Shown in pieces: positions 1 through 8,045 of a DNA stretch of 22,500 nt; within the stretch, counting starts at the first letter, position 1; the number at the start of each line of letters is the position of its first letter. The stretch covers positions 12,501-35,000 of the forward strand of contig CAJNDS010002473.1 in the NCBI GenBank assembly GCA_905221605.1. Reading direction: 5' to 3'. The DNA is from Symbiodinium natans (Eukaryota; Sar; Dinophyceae; Suessiales; Symbiodiniaceae). Made by a program: the position numbers and the translations under genes. The notes under the pieces are model-generated. The model worked only from the letters and a program-made list of their open reading frames with translations, ran no database searches and was not told where the DNA came from.

Positions 1-52
1 ACCCTGAATCCAACCCTAAACCCTAAATCCTAAGTAACTAGGGCAAGGAACC

Positions 53-116
53 ATGGCAGGAGCAATCGCATCAAACCCAAGCTGGACCCCCCAACTATCC
101 CGCCAAACGCCCGGAT
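53..116 (+). CDS. Candidate first exon or internal exon, weak
   Basis: ATG in an ACCATGG context opens MAGAIASNPSWTPQLSRQTP then G; a GA dinucleotide at 117 could be the donor, otherwise a TGA stops it at once. No family recognised. Confidence 0.22.
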
Positions 117-735
117 GAATTTAAGGTTAAACCTGAACCTTTAGGGTTGACCTGGAGGGAGTTTAGGCTGAGGAACCCTTCCTTTTTTGGGTACACAGTT
201 TCTTCTTTGGGGTACCCTAACCGTAGGGTAGGGTTGTAGCCTCTTAGGCGGAATCAGGCTATCTTAGGGGTTGCTTTACGCAGGGATGTTCCGTTTTACG
301 CATGCGCGGGAGTCGGGATTTCAGTTCTGCGTGTCGGGCGGGGAATGTCATTGGGTGGAGATTTGGGATTCGAATTCGAGTTGAGGCTTCCGAGTGGACA
401 GGAAGGGGCGAACCATCCCGGAAGCTGCCCCACTTAGCATCCATTGCCTCCCGATTTTGCTCGAAGATGTTTTCGGGCTTGAAGCTTAGGGTTTAGGATG
501 GAGTGGACCATCCGAACTGAAAACCCAAACCTGCGAGGTTTAAACCCTAGGCCCTAAACCCTACACCCACGAGACCCTTAGAACCCGATTCATCAGCCCC
601 CTACCTGTTTCAAGGGATTCAGACTCGTACCTCTAAAGATGTACCCCTAAAGGTTCCCGTTAATATACTTCTAGGATGGCCCTTGTGTTTTTAAGGGATC
701 CTGAGTAAGAGACCCCCAAACCCAAGGGTTGTGAG

Positions 736-813
736 ACCTCACCTGCACTGTGCCGGAAGGAGGCGGAAAAGTGGCGACATGCGCTGAGGTGCAAAGATGC
801 CAAAGGGCTGAGG
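736..813 (+). CDS. Candidate exon
   Basis: GTGAG|ACC to AGG|GTCTAGGG, 26 codons including LCRKEAEKWRHALRCKDAKG. The donor GT is the first dinucleotide of a TTTAGGG-type tract. Other frames are partly open. Confidence 0.35.
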
Positions 814-854
814 GTCTAGGGTCAATTCCAGGCCTTTGCTTAGGGGTCTGGGCC

Positions 855-1075
855 TGTTTAGGGTTTGAGGTTTAGGGCTAGGGTTTAGGGTTGGGGTTTA
901 GGGTTAGGGGATGAGGGGTTAGCGTTCGAGGCTTAAGTTTAGGGTTTTGGGGTCAAGGCACAACTGGGCTTTGGGGTTTGGGGTTTGGGGTTTTAGGGTT
1001 TAGGGTTTAGGGTTTAGGGTTTAGGGTCTAGGGTCTAGGGTTTAGGGTTTAGGGTTTAGGGTCTAGGGTTGGGGG
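855..1075 (+). repeat. Telomeric tract
   Basis: TTTAGGG with TTTGGGG and TCTAGGG variants, densest from 970. Confidence 0.9.
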
Positions 1076-1111
1076 CTTCTGGATTTTGCAAACTCCCACG
1101 ACCTTTAGCAG

Positions 1112-1170
1112 GCCGGGTGTGAAAAGTTTGATGCTGAAGCAACGTCGACGCAGGTCATCAGCACTGCCGG
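1112..1170 (+). CDS. Candidate exon
   Basis: Acceptor CCTTTAGCAG|G, then AGCEKFDAEATSTQVISTAG. The donor is uncertain: CAG|GTCATC at 1154 or G|GCTGCCC near 1170. Followed by a CCCTAAA tract. Confidence 0.4.
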
Positions 1171-1184
1171 CTGCCCAAACCCAA

Positions 1185-1250
1185 CTAAACCCTAAACCCT
1201 GAACCCTGAACCCTGAACCCTAAACCCTAAACCCTAAAGCCTAAACCCTT
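1185..1250 (-). repeat. Telomeric tract
   Basis: CCCTAAA and CCCTGAA units; telomere-like words continue thinly to 1424. Confidence 0.88.
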
Positions 1251-1423
1251 CCGAATTGAACTCCGAGACCCTAAACCCCGACGGTTCAACTCCATACCCC
1301 ATGAAGCCCTTGAATGAAGCCTCCCAAGCCCTGATCAACCCTAAGCACCTCAACCCAATGCCCCAAATCCCAAACCCCAAAACCCCCAAAAACCCCAACC
1401 CAAACTCCAGACTCCAAAACACT

Positions 1424-1637
1424 AAACCCCAAACCCCAAACCCCAAACCCCAAACCCCAAACCCCAAACCCCAAACCCCCAAACCCCCAAACCCCCAAAC
1501 CCCCAAACCCCAGACCCCAAACCCTAAACCCCAAACCCCAAACCCCAAACCCCAAACCCCAAACCCTAAACCCCAAACCCCAAACCCCAAAACCCAAACC
1601 CCAAACCCCAAACCCTAAACCCCAAACCCTAAACCCT
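1424..1637 (-). repeat. CCCCAAA variant tract
   Basis: About 30 units, nearly all CCCCAAA rather than CCCTAAA: a locally homogenised variant. Confidence 0.92.
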
Positions 1638-1648
1638 CTCAACCCGAG

Positions 1649-1754
1649 AGGCACTTCCTGTCGCTGCTGAAGAATGCCAAGGCGCCGGCCCGTGCCGCGC
1701 CGAAGCGCGGTGCTCTGGCACCCCCGAATTCCGAGGTGGCCCGTGCCCTTCAAG
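1649..1754 (+). CDS. Candidate exon between two telomeric tracts
   Basis: From CCCGAG|AGG to CTTCAAG|GTTTAGGG, 35 codons: RHFLSLLKNAKAPARAAPKR followed by GALAPPNSEVARALQ. It separates a 214 bp CCCCAAA tract from a TTTGGGG/TTTAGGG tract, and the island is clearly richer in GC than both. Confidence 0.45.
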
Positions 1755-1881
1755 GTTTAGGGTTTGGGGTTTGGGGTTTGGGGTTTAGGGTTTGGGGTTT
1801 GGGGTTTAGGGTTTAGGGTTTGGGGTTTAGGGTTTAGGGTTTAGGGTTTAGGGTTTAAGGTTTGGGGTTTAGGCTTTAGGG
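1755..1881 (+). repeat. Telomeric tract
   Basis: Mixed TTTGGGG and TTTAGGG, starting exactly at the proposed GT donor. Confidence 0.9.
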
Positions 1882-1951
1882 CCATTCGCACCTGACGAAG
1901 CCTTGGAGCCTCTTCTAAAATCCTGACCTTCACATCTGCGCCATATTGCAG

Positions 1952-2065
1952 CAAACCCTAGTCCCGAAACCCGAAACCCCAAACCCGAAACCCCAAACCC
2001 TAGCCCCAAACCCTAAGCCCCACACCCTAAACATTAAACCCTAACCCTAAACCCCAAACCCTAAA
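1952..2065 (-). repeat. Degenerate telomeric tract
   Basis: CCCGAAA, CCCCAAA and CCCTAAA mixed. Confidence 0.8.
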
Positions 2066-2146
2066 GTCCAAGTTGTCATCTCCATTCAGGGTCTAGGGGT
2101 TCACTGAGAACCATTAGAACTCTTACAAACCCCAAAAGCCCTCAAG

Positions 2147-2236
2147 CCTAAACCCTAAACCCTAAACCCTAAACCCTAAACCCTGAACCCTAAACCCTAA
2201 ACCCTAAACCCCAAACCCCTAAACCCTAAACCCTAG
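2147..2236 (-). repeat. Telomeric tract
   Basis: About 12 CCCTAAA units ending in the CCCTAG acceptor. Confidence 0.9.
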
Positions 2237-2304
2237 GCCCGAAGGCCCCTCGAAGCCTTCTTAGCCTGAGGGTGGAACCATGGGCCCTTAGTATGGTACC
2301 TCAA
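2237..2304 (+). CDS. Candidate exon
   Basis: CCCTAG|GC to CAA|GCCTAAACCC (GC donor), 22 codons, PKAPRSLLSLRVEPWALSMV. The acceptor is a CCCTAG variant of the telomeric heptamer and the donor is the first base pair of the next CCTAAAC tract. Confidence 0.35.
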
Positions 2305-2361
2305 GCCTAAACCCTAAGCCCTAGACCCTAGACCCTAAACCCTAAACCCTAAACCCTAAAG
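2305..2361 (-). repeat. Telomeric tract
   Basis: CCCTAAA with two CCCTAGA units. Confidence 0.85.
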
Positions 2362-2402
2362 TCGAACCTAAGAGTTCGCTCGATTCCCCAAAACTTCTCC
2401 AG

Positions 2403-2450
2403 GCCCAAGCTCGCACCAAGCAGCTCCTCAATGCCTTCGCTGCTGGGCAA
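2403..2450 (+). CDS. Candidate exon
   Basis: Pyrimidine-rich acceptor ACTTCTCCAG|G and GA donor CAA|GATTAGGG, 16 codons: AQARTKQLLNAFAAGQ. Confidence 0.42.
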
Positions 2451-2575
2451 GATTAGGGTTTAGGGTTTAGGGGTTTAGGGGTTTTGGGGTTTTGGGGTTT
2501 TGGGGTTTTGGAGTTTTGGGGTTTTGGGGTTTTGGGGTTTAGGGTTTTAGGGGTTCAGGGTTTAGGGCTTAGGGT
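2451..2575 (+). repeat. Telomeric tract with TTTTGGGG octamers
   Basis: TTTAGGG at both ends, seven or so TTTTGGGG octamers between 2476 and 2535. Confidence 0.9.
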
Positions 2576-2862
2576 TTCAGGTTCAGAAGCCTCAACTTGT
2601 AACGTATAACTTCTGGTTGATGGTAGTTGGGGGGGGGGGGGGGAAGGCATGTTCCTAGGTAGGGTCTCGTGATGTAAGAGTTTACGGGCTTCAGGTTTAA
2701 GGCTTTAAGGCTGTAAGGCTGTAAGGCTTCAAGGGTTTGAGGGCTTAAGGGTTTAAGGTTTAGGGTTCAGAATGCTGCATAGGGAATGCTTGGGCCTTAA
2801 AGTATTTCCCGTATAGGGATGCTGCGGGTACGTGGACCCTCAGGGCTAAACCCAAGCCTTAG

Positions 2863-2923
2863 ACGCGGCCGTGTCCTCCCCATCCTCAAACATGTAAAGG
2901 CTGCCGACATCCGAAGAGTTCGA
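2863..2923 (+). CDS. Candidate exon
   Basis: CCTTAG|A to CGA|GCCCTAAG (GC donor), coding RGRVLPILKHVKAADIRRVR, an amphipathic-looking helix. Followed directly by CCCTAAG/CCCTGAA repeats. Confidence 0.42.
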
Positions 2924-3003
2924 GCCCTAAGCCCTAAGCCCTAAACCCTAAACCCTAAACCCTGAACCCTGAACCCTGAACCCTGAACCCTGAACCCTGA
3001 ACA
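2924..3003 (-). repeat. Telomeric tract
   Basis: CCCTAAG, CCCTAAA, then six CCCTGAA in a row. Confidence 0.9.
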
Positions 3004-3037
3004 CTAATCCCTAAAACCTTCTTCCCTGGACCTGAAG

Positions 3038-3110
3038 AAGATTCCTCCGGTCGTTTGGGGGCTGAGGGTTTCACCTCAAGACCTTGGAGTGGAGGCCTTG
3101 TTCCCTTTCG
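3038..3110 (+). CDS. Candidate exon(s)
   Basis: One frame is open from 3029 (LDLKKIPPVVWGLRVSPQDL then GVEALFPFA) to a TAG at 3111. A GT donor at 3068 (AGG|GTTTCACC) would end the exon earlier. A second frame is open too. Confidence 0.3.
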
Positions 3111-3303
3111 CCTAGGGTTTTCCTATCATGATGGCTACCCTAAACCCTAAATCCTAAGGACACCTGGAGACAGTCGCTAGAAACCTAAACCCCCCAGACC
3201 CACAAAACCCGAAACCCTGGAACCTAAACCCGAAACCGTGAACCCTAAACCCGAAGCCCTAAACCCTAAACGACCCAAAACCTCCACAAATCCTCATTCT
3301 TAG

Positions 3304-3388
3304 GCCGGTGAGGGCCAAGCTGCTGTGCCAGTTCCAGACGTCACCTCCTTCTTGGGCGCCTGATGCCCAGCACGACACGGAATTCAGG
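3304..3388 (+). CDS. Candidate exon
   Basis: TTCTTAG|G to TTCAGG|GTTTTAATG, 28 codons: PVRAKLLCQFQTSPPSWAPD then AQHDTEFR. A second frame (AGEGQAAVPVPDVTSFLGA) stops at a TGA. Confidence 0.42.
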
Positions 3389-3579
3389 GTTTTAATGATC
3401 TGAGGGTTGAGAAGTTTAAGGGATGAAGGGTTTATGGGTTAAGGGGTGAAGTGTGTAAGGGTGTAAGGCTTTCAGGGTTTAAGGATTTACAGGTTGAAGG
3501 GTTGAACGGTTGAAGGGTTCAAAGGTTCAAGGGTTTGAGAGTGTAAGGGTTTAAGGTTTAGGGCTTATGGCTTGCCCTA

Positions 3580-4047
3580 AGCTCTGAACGTTAGCCCGGG
3601 CCGGGGGAGGGGGGGGTGGGGCAACAAATTCAACCCCATATGAAACAGTGTTTATATTACTGTTATTGGTGAGCGTATATAAGGTTCCTTTTTAAAATAT
3701 TGGTGAGTGTATATACGTGGTGTCCTTTTGGGGGTACAAGAAATATATACCCTACTTCATATCCAAACTCTGAACACTACACACAGGAAAGCCTATCAAC
3801 ACCCGCCCAATGAGGCCCTAAATCAGGGTGGGCCGTTCCGAGGTGTGGACAGTTGTTGGCACCCCCTAACCCCTACTCTGTTAGACTTCCCCCAAAACGG
3901 CTTGACAGAATTCAGCTCTATGCCCTATAAGCTGTAACCCCAAAATTCTGAGCCCTAAACCCCAACAACCTAAGCCTTGAACCCTCATCCCGAAGCCGTG
4001 AGCCCTAATCCCGCAGCCCTGCGCCGCCCAAATGCCCTGAGCTTCAG
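3580..4047. other. Unassigned stretch with a short direct repeat
   Basis: AT-richer DNA with TATTGGTGAGCGTATATA at 3664-3681 repeated with one change at 3698-3715, a G-rich run near 3604-3620 and degenerate CCCTAA words from 3945. The frame open from 3707 shows no domain. Confidence 0.45.
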
Positions 4048-4137
4048 GAGCAGCCCTCCTTCCCGTTGCCGGCCGCTGGCGCGCGCCCCCGCCTGCCGAG
4101 CCGACCGGAGATTGGGAGGGAGCTCAGGGGGCTTAGG
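4048..4137 (+). CDS. Candidate exon
   Basis: GCTTCAG|G to CTTAGG|GTTTAGGG, 30 codons: EQPSFPLPAAGARPRLPSRP then EIGRELRGLR. About 75 percent GC in its middle, next to a perfect TTTAGGG tract. Confidence 0.42.
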
Positions 4138-4211
4138 GTTTAGGGTTTAGGGTTTAGGGTTTAGGGTTTAGGGTTTAGGGTTTAGGGTTTAGGGTTTAGG
4201 GTTTAGGGTTG
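4132..4211 (+). repeat. Telomeric tract
   Basis: About 11 perfect TTTAGGG units. Confidence 0.92.
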
Positions 4212-4301
4212 AGGGGAAGAGAAGAGTCGAGGTTGAAGGCGTCTCTAGGGTTTGGGGTGTTTGATGCTTTGGGGCGCTGAAGTGCCTTCGTGACCTTACA
4301 G

Positions 4302-4343
4302 CGCAAGAAATTCGACCTTGGACCACCAGAAAACTACAAGCCT
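4302..4343 (+). CDS. Candidate exon
   Basis: GACCTTACAG|C to CCT|GAGCACC (GA donor), 14 codons RKKFDLGPPENYKP. Confidence 0.4.
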
Positions 4344-4369
4344 GAGCACCCAACACCCTAAGCTCTAAA

Positions 4370-4540
4370 CCCTAAACCCTAAACCCTAAAACCCAAATCC
4401 CTAAATTTAAACCCTAAACCCTTATATAACCCTTAACCCTTAACCCTTAACCCTAAACCCTAAACCCTAAGCCCTCAACCCTAAACCCTAAACCCTAAAC
4501 CCTAAACCCTAACGCCTAAACCCTAAACCCCAAACCCCTA
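4370..4540 (-). repeat. Telomeric tract
   Basis: CCCTAAA with an inner group of CCCTTAA units (4425-4452). Confidence 0.9.
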
Positions 4541-4548
4541 AACTCCAG

Positions 4549-4627
4549 CAGACTTCCGGCTGCTCGAAGGAGGCCTCCGCACGCAGCCGAAAGAGCTTGC
4601 ATGCGCAGCGGCGGTGTCCGGGCAGAA
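4549..4627 (+). CDS. Candidate exon
   Basis: CTCCAG|CA to CAGAA|GATTGGG (GA donor), reading DFRLLEGGLRTQPKELACAA then AVSGQ. The donor resembles that at 2451. Confidence 0.42.
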
Positions 4628-4629
4628 GA

Positions 4630-4745
4630 TTGGGTTTCGGGCTTAGGGTTTGGGGTTTGGGGCTTAGGGTGAGGGATTTCGGGTTTCGGGTTAGGGATTT
4701 TGGGGTTTGGGGTTTAGGGTTTTGGATTTTGGGTTTTGGGTCTAG
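4630..4745 (+). repeat. Degenerate telomeric tract
   Basis: TTTGGGG, TTTCGGG and TTTTGGG mixed. Confidence 0.8.
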
Positions 4746-4757
4746 GGCGATGCTCAG

Positions 4758-4787
4758 GAGCTGCATCGCTGGCATTGTCGATTAGTG
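4758..4787 (+). CDS. Candidate short exon
   Basis: GCTCAG|G to GTG|GTAGGTG, ten codons ELHRWHCRLV; the donor is conventional. Confidence 0.3.
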
Positions 4788-4816
4788 GTAGGTGTGTGGT
4801 GGGTCCGAGGTGCAGC

Positions 4817-4897
4817 ACCCTAAAGCCTAAACCCTAAACCCTAATCCCTAAACCCTAAACCCTAAACCCTCAACCCTAAACCCTAAACTAAACCCTA
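4817..4897 (-). repeat. Telomeric tract
   Basis: CCCTAAA, few variants. Confidence 0.9.
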
Positions 4898-4899
4898 AG

Positions 4900-4932
4900 A
4901 AGGTAGAACTCCACAGCCTCGGAATGCTTCGG
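4900..4932 (+). CDS. Candidate short exon
   Basis: CCCTAAG|A to CGG|GTACGTTG, 11 codons KVELHSLGMLR, with a conventional GT donor. Confidence 0.35.
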
Positions 4933-5171
4933 GTACGTTGTATGCGGCTCCCATCCCCCAAATGCTAAACCCCAAACCTTTAGCCCCAAAAAGACAGCAA
5001 ACTCAAGCCACCTCACGTTTAGGGTTTAATGTTTAGGGTTTAGGGTTTAGGTTTGTTTCATGGGTCTCTACTCCTTGTTGTTTAGGGTACCAACAAACAC
5101 TGAGCAAGCCCCCGGATCCTAAGCGCTGAGCTCCAAGTCTCACTCAATGAAGCCCTGAACCCTGAGAGCTT

Positions 5172-5252
5172 GAAACCTTAAACCCTAAACCCTAAACCCC
5201 AAACCCTAAACCCTAAACCCTAAACCCCAAACCCTAAACCCTAAAGCCTAAA
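5172..5252 (-). repeat. Telomeric tract
   Basis: CCCTAAA with CCCCAAA variants. A small + orientation tract lies at 5018-5048. Confidence 0.9.
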
Positions 5253-5371
5253 CTCTAGCCCTAAAAGCTGGAGCCCTGGAACCCTGGAACCTCGCCTGAT
5301 ACCTCCCCACCAGCAAGTTCGATCTTCGTGCGCCAACACCGCAACTCCACCGATGCACAGTCTGAGGTGGG

Positions 5372-5640
5372 GTAGGGTTTCGGGTTTCGGGTTTAGGGTT
5401 TAGGGTTTAGGGTTTGGGGTTTAGGGTTTGGGCGTTGGTAGTTAGGGCTTGGGGTCGGGGATTTAGGATTTTGATTTTGTGGTTTATGGTTTAGGGTTTG
5501 GGATGGGTGGCTTGAGGCTGAGTGTACAGTATGTGGCTCAAGGTTTGGGGGTTGAGGGTTGTGGTTCCGGGCTTATGGTATGTGGTGTGGGGTTTGGGTG
5601 GTTTTGGGTTGGAGTGGGGGGTTTTGGGTTTTGGCAGGGG
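5372..5640 (+). repeat. Telomeric tract decaying to the right
   Basis: Clear TTTAGGG to 5430, then increasingly diverged GGTTTGGGG sequence. Confidence 0.75.
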
Positions 5641-5684
5641 ATCCCTACAATCTGACGTAGGCTTCTATAAGTTTGCTTGCTACT

Positions 5685-5775
5685 ACTTGCTTAAGGACCC
5701 CAAGCAATAAAGGATCAAAATCCCTGTATGGCCCTTCTTAGGAAGAATATTTTCTAGTTGGGGTTTCCTTATAAT
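5685..5775. repeat. Diverged copy of the 21660-21765 element
   Basis: Shares TTGCTTAAGGACCCC, then AATAAA, then GGAAGAATATT, then GGGTTTCCTTA in the same order and spacing as 21660-21765. The inner palindrome is decayed here. Confidence 0.55.
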
Positions 5776-5835
5776 CCCCTTAAAACCAAAAATGGTACCC
5801 TTTTTTATTCCTAGGTTACTCCCGGGTCTAGTAGC
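5757..5835 (+). repeat. Dispersed repeat copy, partner at 6284-6347
   Basis: CCTTAAAACCAAAAATGG, then a T-run, then ATTCCTAGGTTACTCCCGGG matches 6284-6347 (CCTTTAAACCAAGAAAAC, T-run, ATTCCTGGGCTACTCTTGGG). The two copies lie in the same orientation on either side of the telomeric cluster 5831-6273. Confidence 0.6.
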
Positions 5836-5888
5836 CCTAAACCCTAAACCCTAAACCCTAAACCCTAAACCCTAAACCCTACACCCTT
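5831..5888 (-). repeat. Telomeric tract
   Basis: About eight CCCTAAA units. Confidence 0.92.
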
Positions 5889-5940
5889 AAGCAATTTGTA
5901 GGGGAACCCCAGCCCCGCAGCCCGAAACTCTCAGCCTCAG

Positions 5941-6000
5941 CATCGAACAAAAGGGCGCCAGTAGTCAAAACTTAGGACCCAGAGTTGGCCTTTACTCAGA
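5941..6000 (+). CDS. Candidate exon before the longest TTTAGGG tract
   Basis: CAGCCTCAG|C to CAGA|GTTAGGGTTT, 19 codons IEQKGASSQNLGPRVGLYS. The GT donor opens the 270 bp telomeric tract. Confidence 0.42.
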
Positions 6001-6001
6001 G

Positions 6002-6273
6002 TTAGGGTTTAGGGTTTAGGGTTTAGGGTTTAGGGTTTAGGGTTTAGGGTTTAGGGTTTAGGGTTTAGGGTTTAGGGTTTAGGGTTTAGGGTTTAGGGTT
6101 TAGGGTTTAGGGTTTAGGGTCTAGGGTCTAGGGTTTAGGGTTAGGGTTTAGGGTTTTAGGGTTTAGGGTTTAGGGTTTAGGGTTGAGGGTTGAGGGTGAG
6201 GGTTTAGGGTTTAGGGTTTAGGGTTTAGGGTTTAGGGTTTAGGGTTCAGGGTTTAGGGTTTAGGGTTTAGGGT
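6002..6273 (+). repeat. Longest telomeric tract of the window
   Basis: About 38 units; 6002-6120 is perfect TTTAGGG, the rest has TCTAGGG, TTGAGGG and TTCAGGG variants. Confidence 0.95.
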
Positions 6274-6496
6274 TCCCTTTTGTTAGGGTTTTGGTTCCTT
6301 TAAACCAAGAAAACACACTTTTTTGATTCCTGGGCTACTCTTGGGTCGAGGAAACCTATAAGCCTTCGATGACCAGTTCTCTGAATTAGGGTTGCGTTTT
6401 AGGGGTCCTTACTCTAAGGGTGCCGTATGACAAAGGGGAGCCCCAAGAAAGGGACCCTATCTGGGACGACTGCCCCAGGAGACCACCTGAAGCTGT
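6274..6496. other. Island with a dispersed repeat copy and the left copy of a repeat pair
   Basis: Contains the 6284-6347 repeat, a segment open as FDDQFSELGLRF near 6366 and, at 6441-6495, sequence repeated at 6590-6633. Confidence 0.4.
6284..6347 (+). repeat. Dispersed repeat copy, partner of 5757-5835
   Basis: See the shared blocks given for the partner copy; this one directly follows the longest G-strand telomeric tract of the window. Confidence 0.6.
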
Positions 6497-6588
6497 TCCC
6501 TAAACCGTAAACCCTAAACCCTAAACCGTAAACCCTAAACCCTAAACCCTGAACCCTAAACCCTAAACCCTAAACCCTAGCCCCTAAA
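6497..6588 (-). repeat. Telomeric tract between two direct repeats
   Basis: CCCTAAA with CCGTAAA variants; flanks 6441-6495 and 6590-6633 are alike. Confidence 0.9.
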
Positions 6589-6633
6589 CCCAAAAAGGGA
6601 CCCTGTGTGCAGCCACCAGACCACCTGAAGCAG

Positions 6634-6705
6634 GACGAAGACGCGGAGGAGCGCCCTGCAGCCGAACCAGCACAACCGCTGCCTCGCGAGGCTGCGATGT
6701 CCCCT
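6634..6705 (+). CDS. Candidate exon
   Basis: GAAGCAG|G to CCT|GAACCC (GA donor), 24 codons: DEDAEERPAAEPAQPLPREA then AMSP. A second frame is also open, so the frame is uncertain. Confidence 0.42.
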
Positions 6706-6936
6706 GAACCCTATAAACCCTTAGCCCTAAATAAAACCCTAAACCCTGAGTGAAGTTCTGCTTAGGGTTTTGGGCTTCTGAGGTTTAGGGAGAACTGCTC
6801 GAAGTATACCTCTCTCCGCATTTAAACCGGCCTACACCCCAGACTTTCTCATGGTTTAGGGTTCAGGGTTTAGGGACTGCAAGCCCCAAACCCCGAGCGT
6901 TTAGAATTAGCGTCTCGGGTTTAGGGTGTAGGGCCC

Positions 6937-7045
6937 TCAACCCTAAACCCTAAACCCTAAATACCCAAAACCGAATTCCTAAACCCTAAACCCTAAAACC
7001 CTAAAACCCTAAAACCCTAAAACCCTCCTGAACCCTAAACCCTGA
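6937..7045 (-). repeat. Telomeric tract
   Basis: CCCTAAA and four CCCTAAAA octamers. Confidence 0.88.
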
Positions 7046-7066
7046 GCCCTGTGAGTCCCCTGACAG

Positions 7067-7157
7067 ATGTACCGCATCGGAAGCTTTGAAGCCGATGCTC
7101 CGAACGACCGGAAGTGGTCGATTTTTGATCTTTTCGCTGCCTGGCCTGGAAGAGAGG
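7067..7157 (+). CDS. Candidate exon
   Basis: CCTGACAG|A to GAGAGG|GTTTGG, 30 codons starting MYRIGSFEADAPNDRKWSIF then DLFAAWPGRE. One of the longest islands; its ending phase (1) fits the next candidate at 7484. A second frame is open. Confidence 0.48.
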
Positions 7158-7290
7158 GTTTGGTGTTTGGGGTTTGGGGTTTAGGGTTTAGGGTTCAGGG
7201 GTTTAGGGTTTAAGGTTCAATGTTTAAGGTTTAGGGTGTAGAGTTTAGGGTCCAGGGTTTAGGGGTTAAGGGGTTAAGGGTTTAGGGTTT
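7158..7290 (+). repeat. Telomeric tract
   Basis: TTTGGGG and TTTAGGG, leading into the 9 bp minisatellite. Further degenerate units at 7560-7655. Confidence 0.85.
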
Positions 7291-7452
7291 GTAGGGTTTG
7301 TAGGGTTTGTAGGGTTTGTAGGGTTTGTAGGGTTTGTAGGGTTTGTAGGGTTTGTAGGGTTTGTAGGGTTTGCAGGGTTTGCAGGGTTTGCAGGGTCTGC
7401 AGGGTTTGCAGGGTTTGTAGGGTTTGTAGGGTTTGTAGGGTTTGTAGGGTTT
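7291..7452 (+). repeat. Minisatellite of 18 units of 9 bp (GTAGGGTTT)
   Basis: Units 1-9 and 15-18 read GTAGGGTTT, units 10-14 GCAGGGTTT or GCAGGGTCT. It grows out of a TTTAGGG tract and returns to it, so it is a telomeric heptamer expanded to a nonamer. Confidence 0.95.
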
Positions 7453-7483
7453 AGGGGTTCAGGGGTTTAGGGTACATCCGCAG

Positions 7484-7509
7484 AGAAGTTCCTGAGTCTC
7501 GAAATCGCT
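7484..7509 (+). CDS. Candidate short exon
   Basis: CCGCAG|A then KFLSLEIA, GA donor GCT|GAGCTAC; open to a TAG at 7522. Phase fits the exon at 7067. Confidence 0.35.
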
Positions 7510-7773
7510 GAGCTACTAAACTAGGTAGGCCCTTGGGACATTTTATATTTTCCCTTATGTGGGTTTAAGGGTTCAAGGTTCTTAGTTCTTAGGGTTTAGG
7601 GTTCTTAGGGTGCTTAGGGTGTTCAGGGTGTTTAGGGTTCATAGGGTTTAGGGCAACCTCTTTTGCAACAATGCTCCTGGGAGCAAATATTCAGGAATAT
7701 TTTTCAGAGGGCTTTAGGGGCCAACCTAGTAAAGGTTTGGGGTATAGGCTTTAGAGTCAGGGTTCAGGGTTAG

Positions 7774-7809
7774 CCTCCAAGATCCAGAACGGGTGGGGCC
7801 GTAATTCAG
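7774..7809 (+). CDS. Candidate short exon
   Basis: GGTTAG|CC to TCAG|GTTAAACC, SKIQNGWGRNS. Confidence 0.35.
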
Positions 7810-7812
7810 GTT

Positions 7813-7915
7813 AAACCCTAGACCCTAAACCCTAAACCCTAAACCCTGAACCCTTTACCCTAAACCCTAAACCCTAAACCCTAAACCCTGAACCCTAAAC
7901 CCTAAACCCGAAACT
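7813..7915 (-). repeat. Telomeric tract
   Basis: CCCTAAA with CCCTGAA. Confidence 0.9.
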
Positions 7916-7982
7916 CCGCACTCCGAAGAAGTGAGTTGCCAAGAACTAACACTCGAGAATAGCCCTGAAGCCTAAGCCATAG

Positions 7983-8038
7983 GCCCTATATGCCCGAAGC
8001 GCCCCACACTCTTCGAACCAGATGCTTTTGGATTTAAA
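7983..8038 (+). CDS. Candidate exon
   Basis: GCCATAG|G to TTAAA|GTATGTTG, a conventional donor. Frame 1 reads ALYARSAPHSSNQMLLDL; frame 3 reads PICPKRPTLFEPDAFGFK; both are plausible. Confidence 0.4.
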
Positions 8039-8045
8039 GTATGTT

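Noticed and set aside
1234-1753. Long frames reading GFGVWGLG repeats (minus) and NPKPQTP repeats (plus)
   Set aside because: These are translations of the CCCCAAA tract; a 7 bp repeat with few stops gives such frames automatically.
7291-7452. CRISPR-like array
   Set aside because: 9 bp units without spacers; a minisatellite in a eukaryotic genome.
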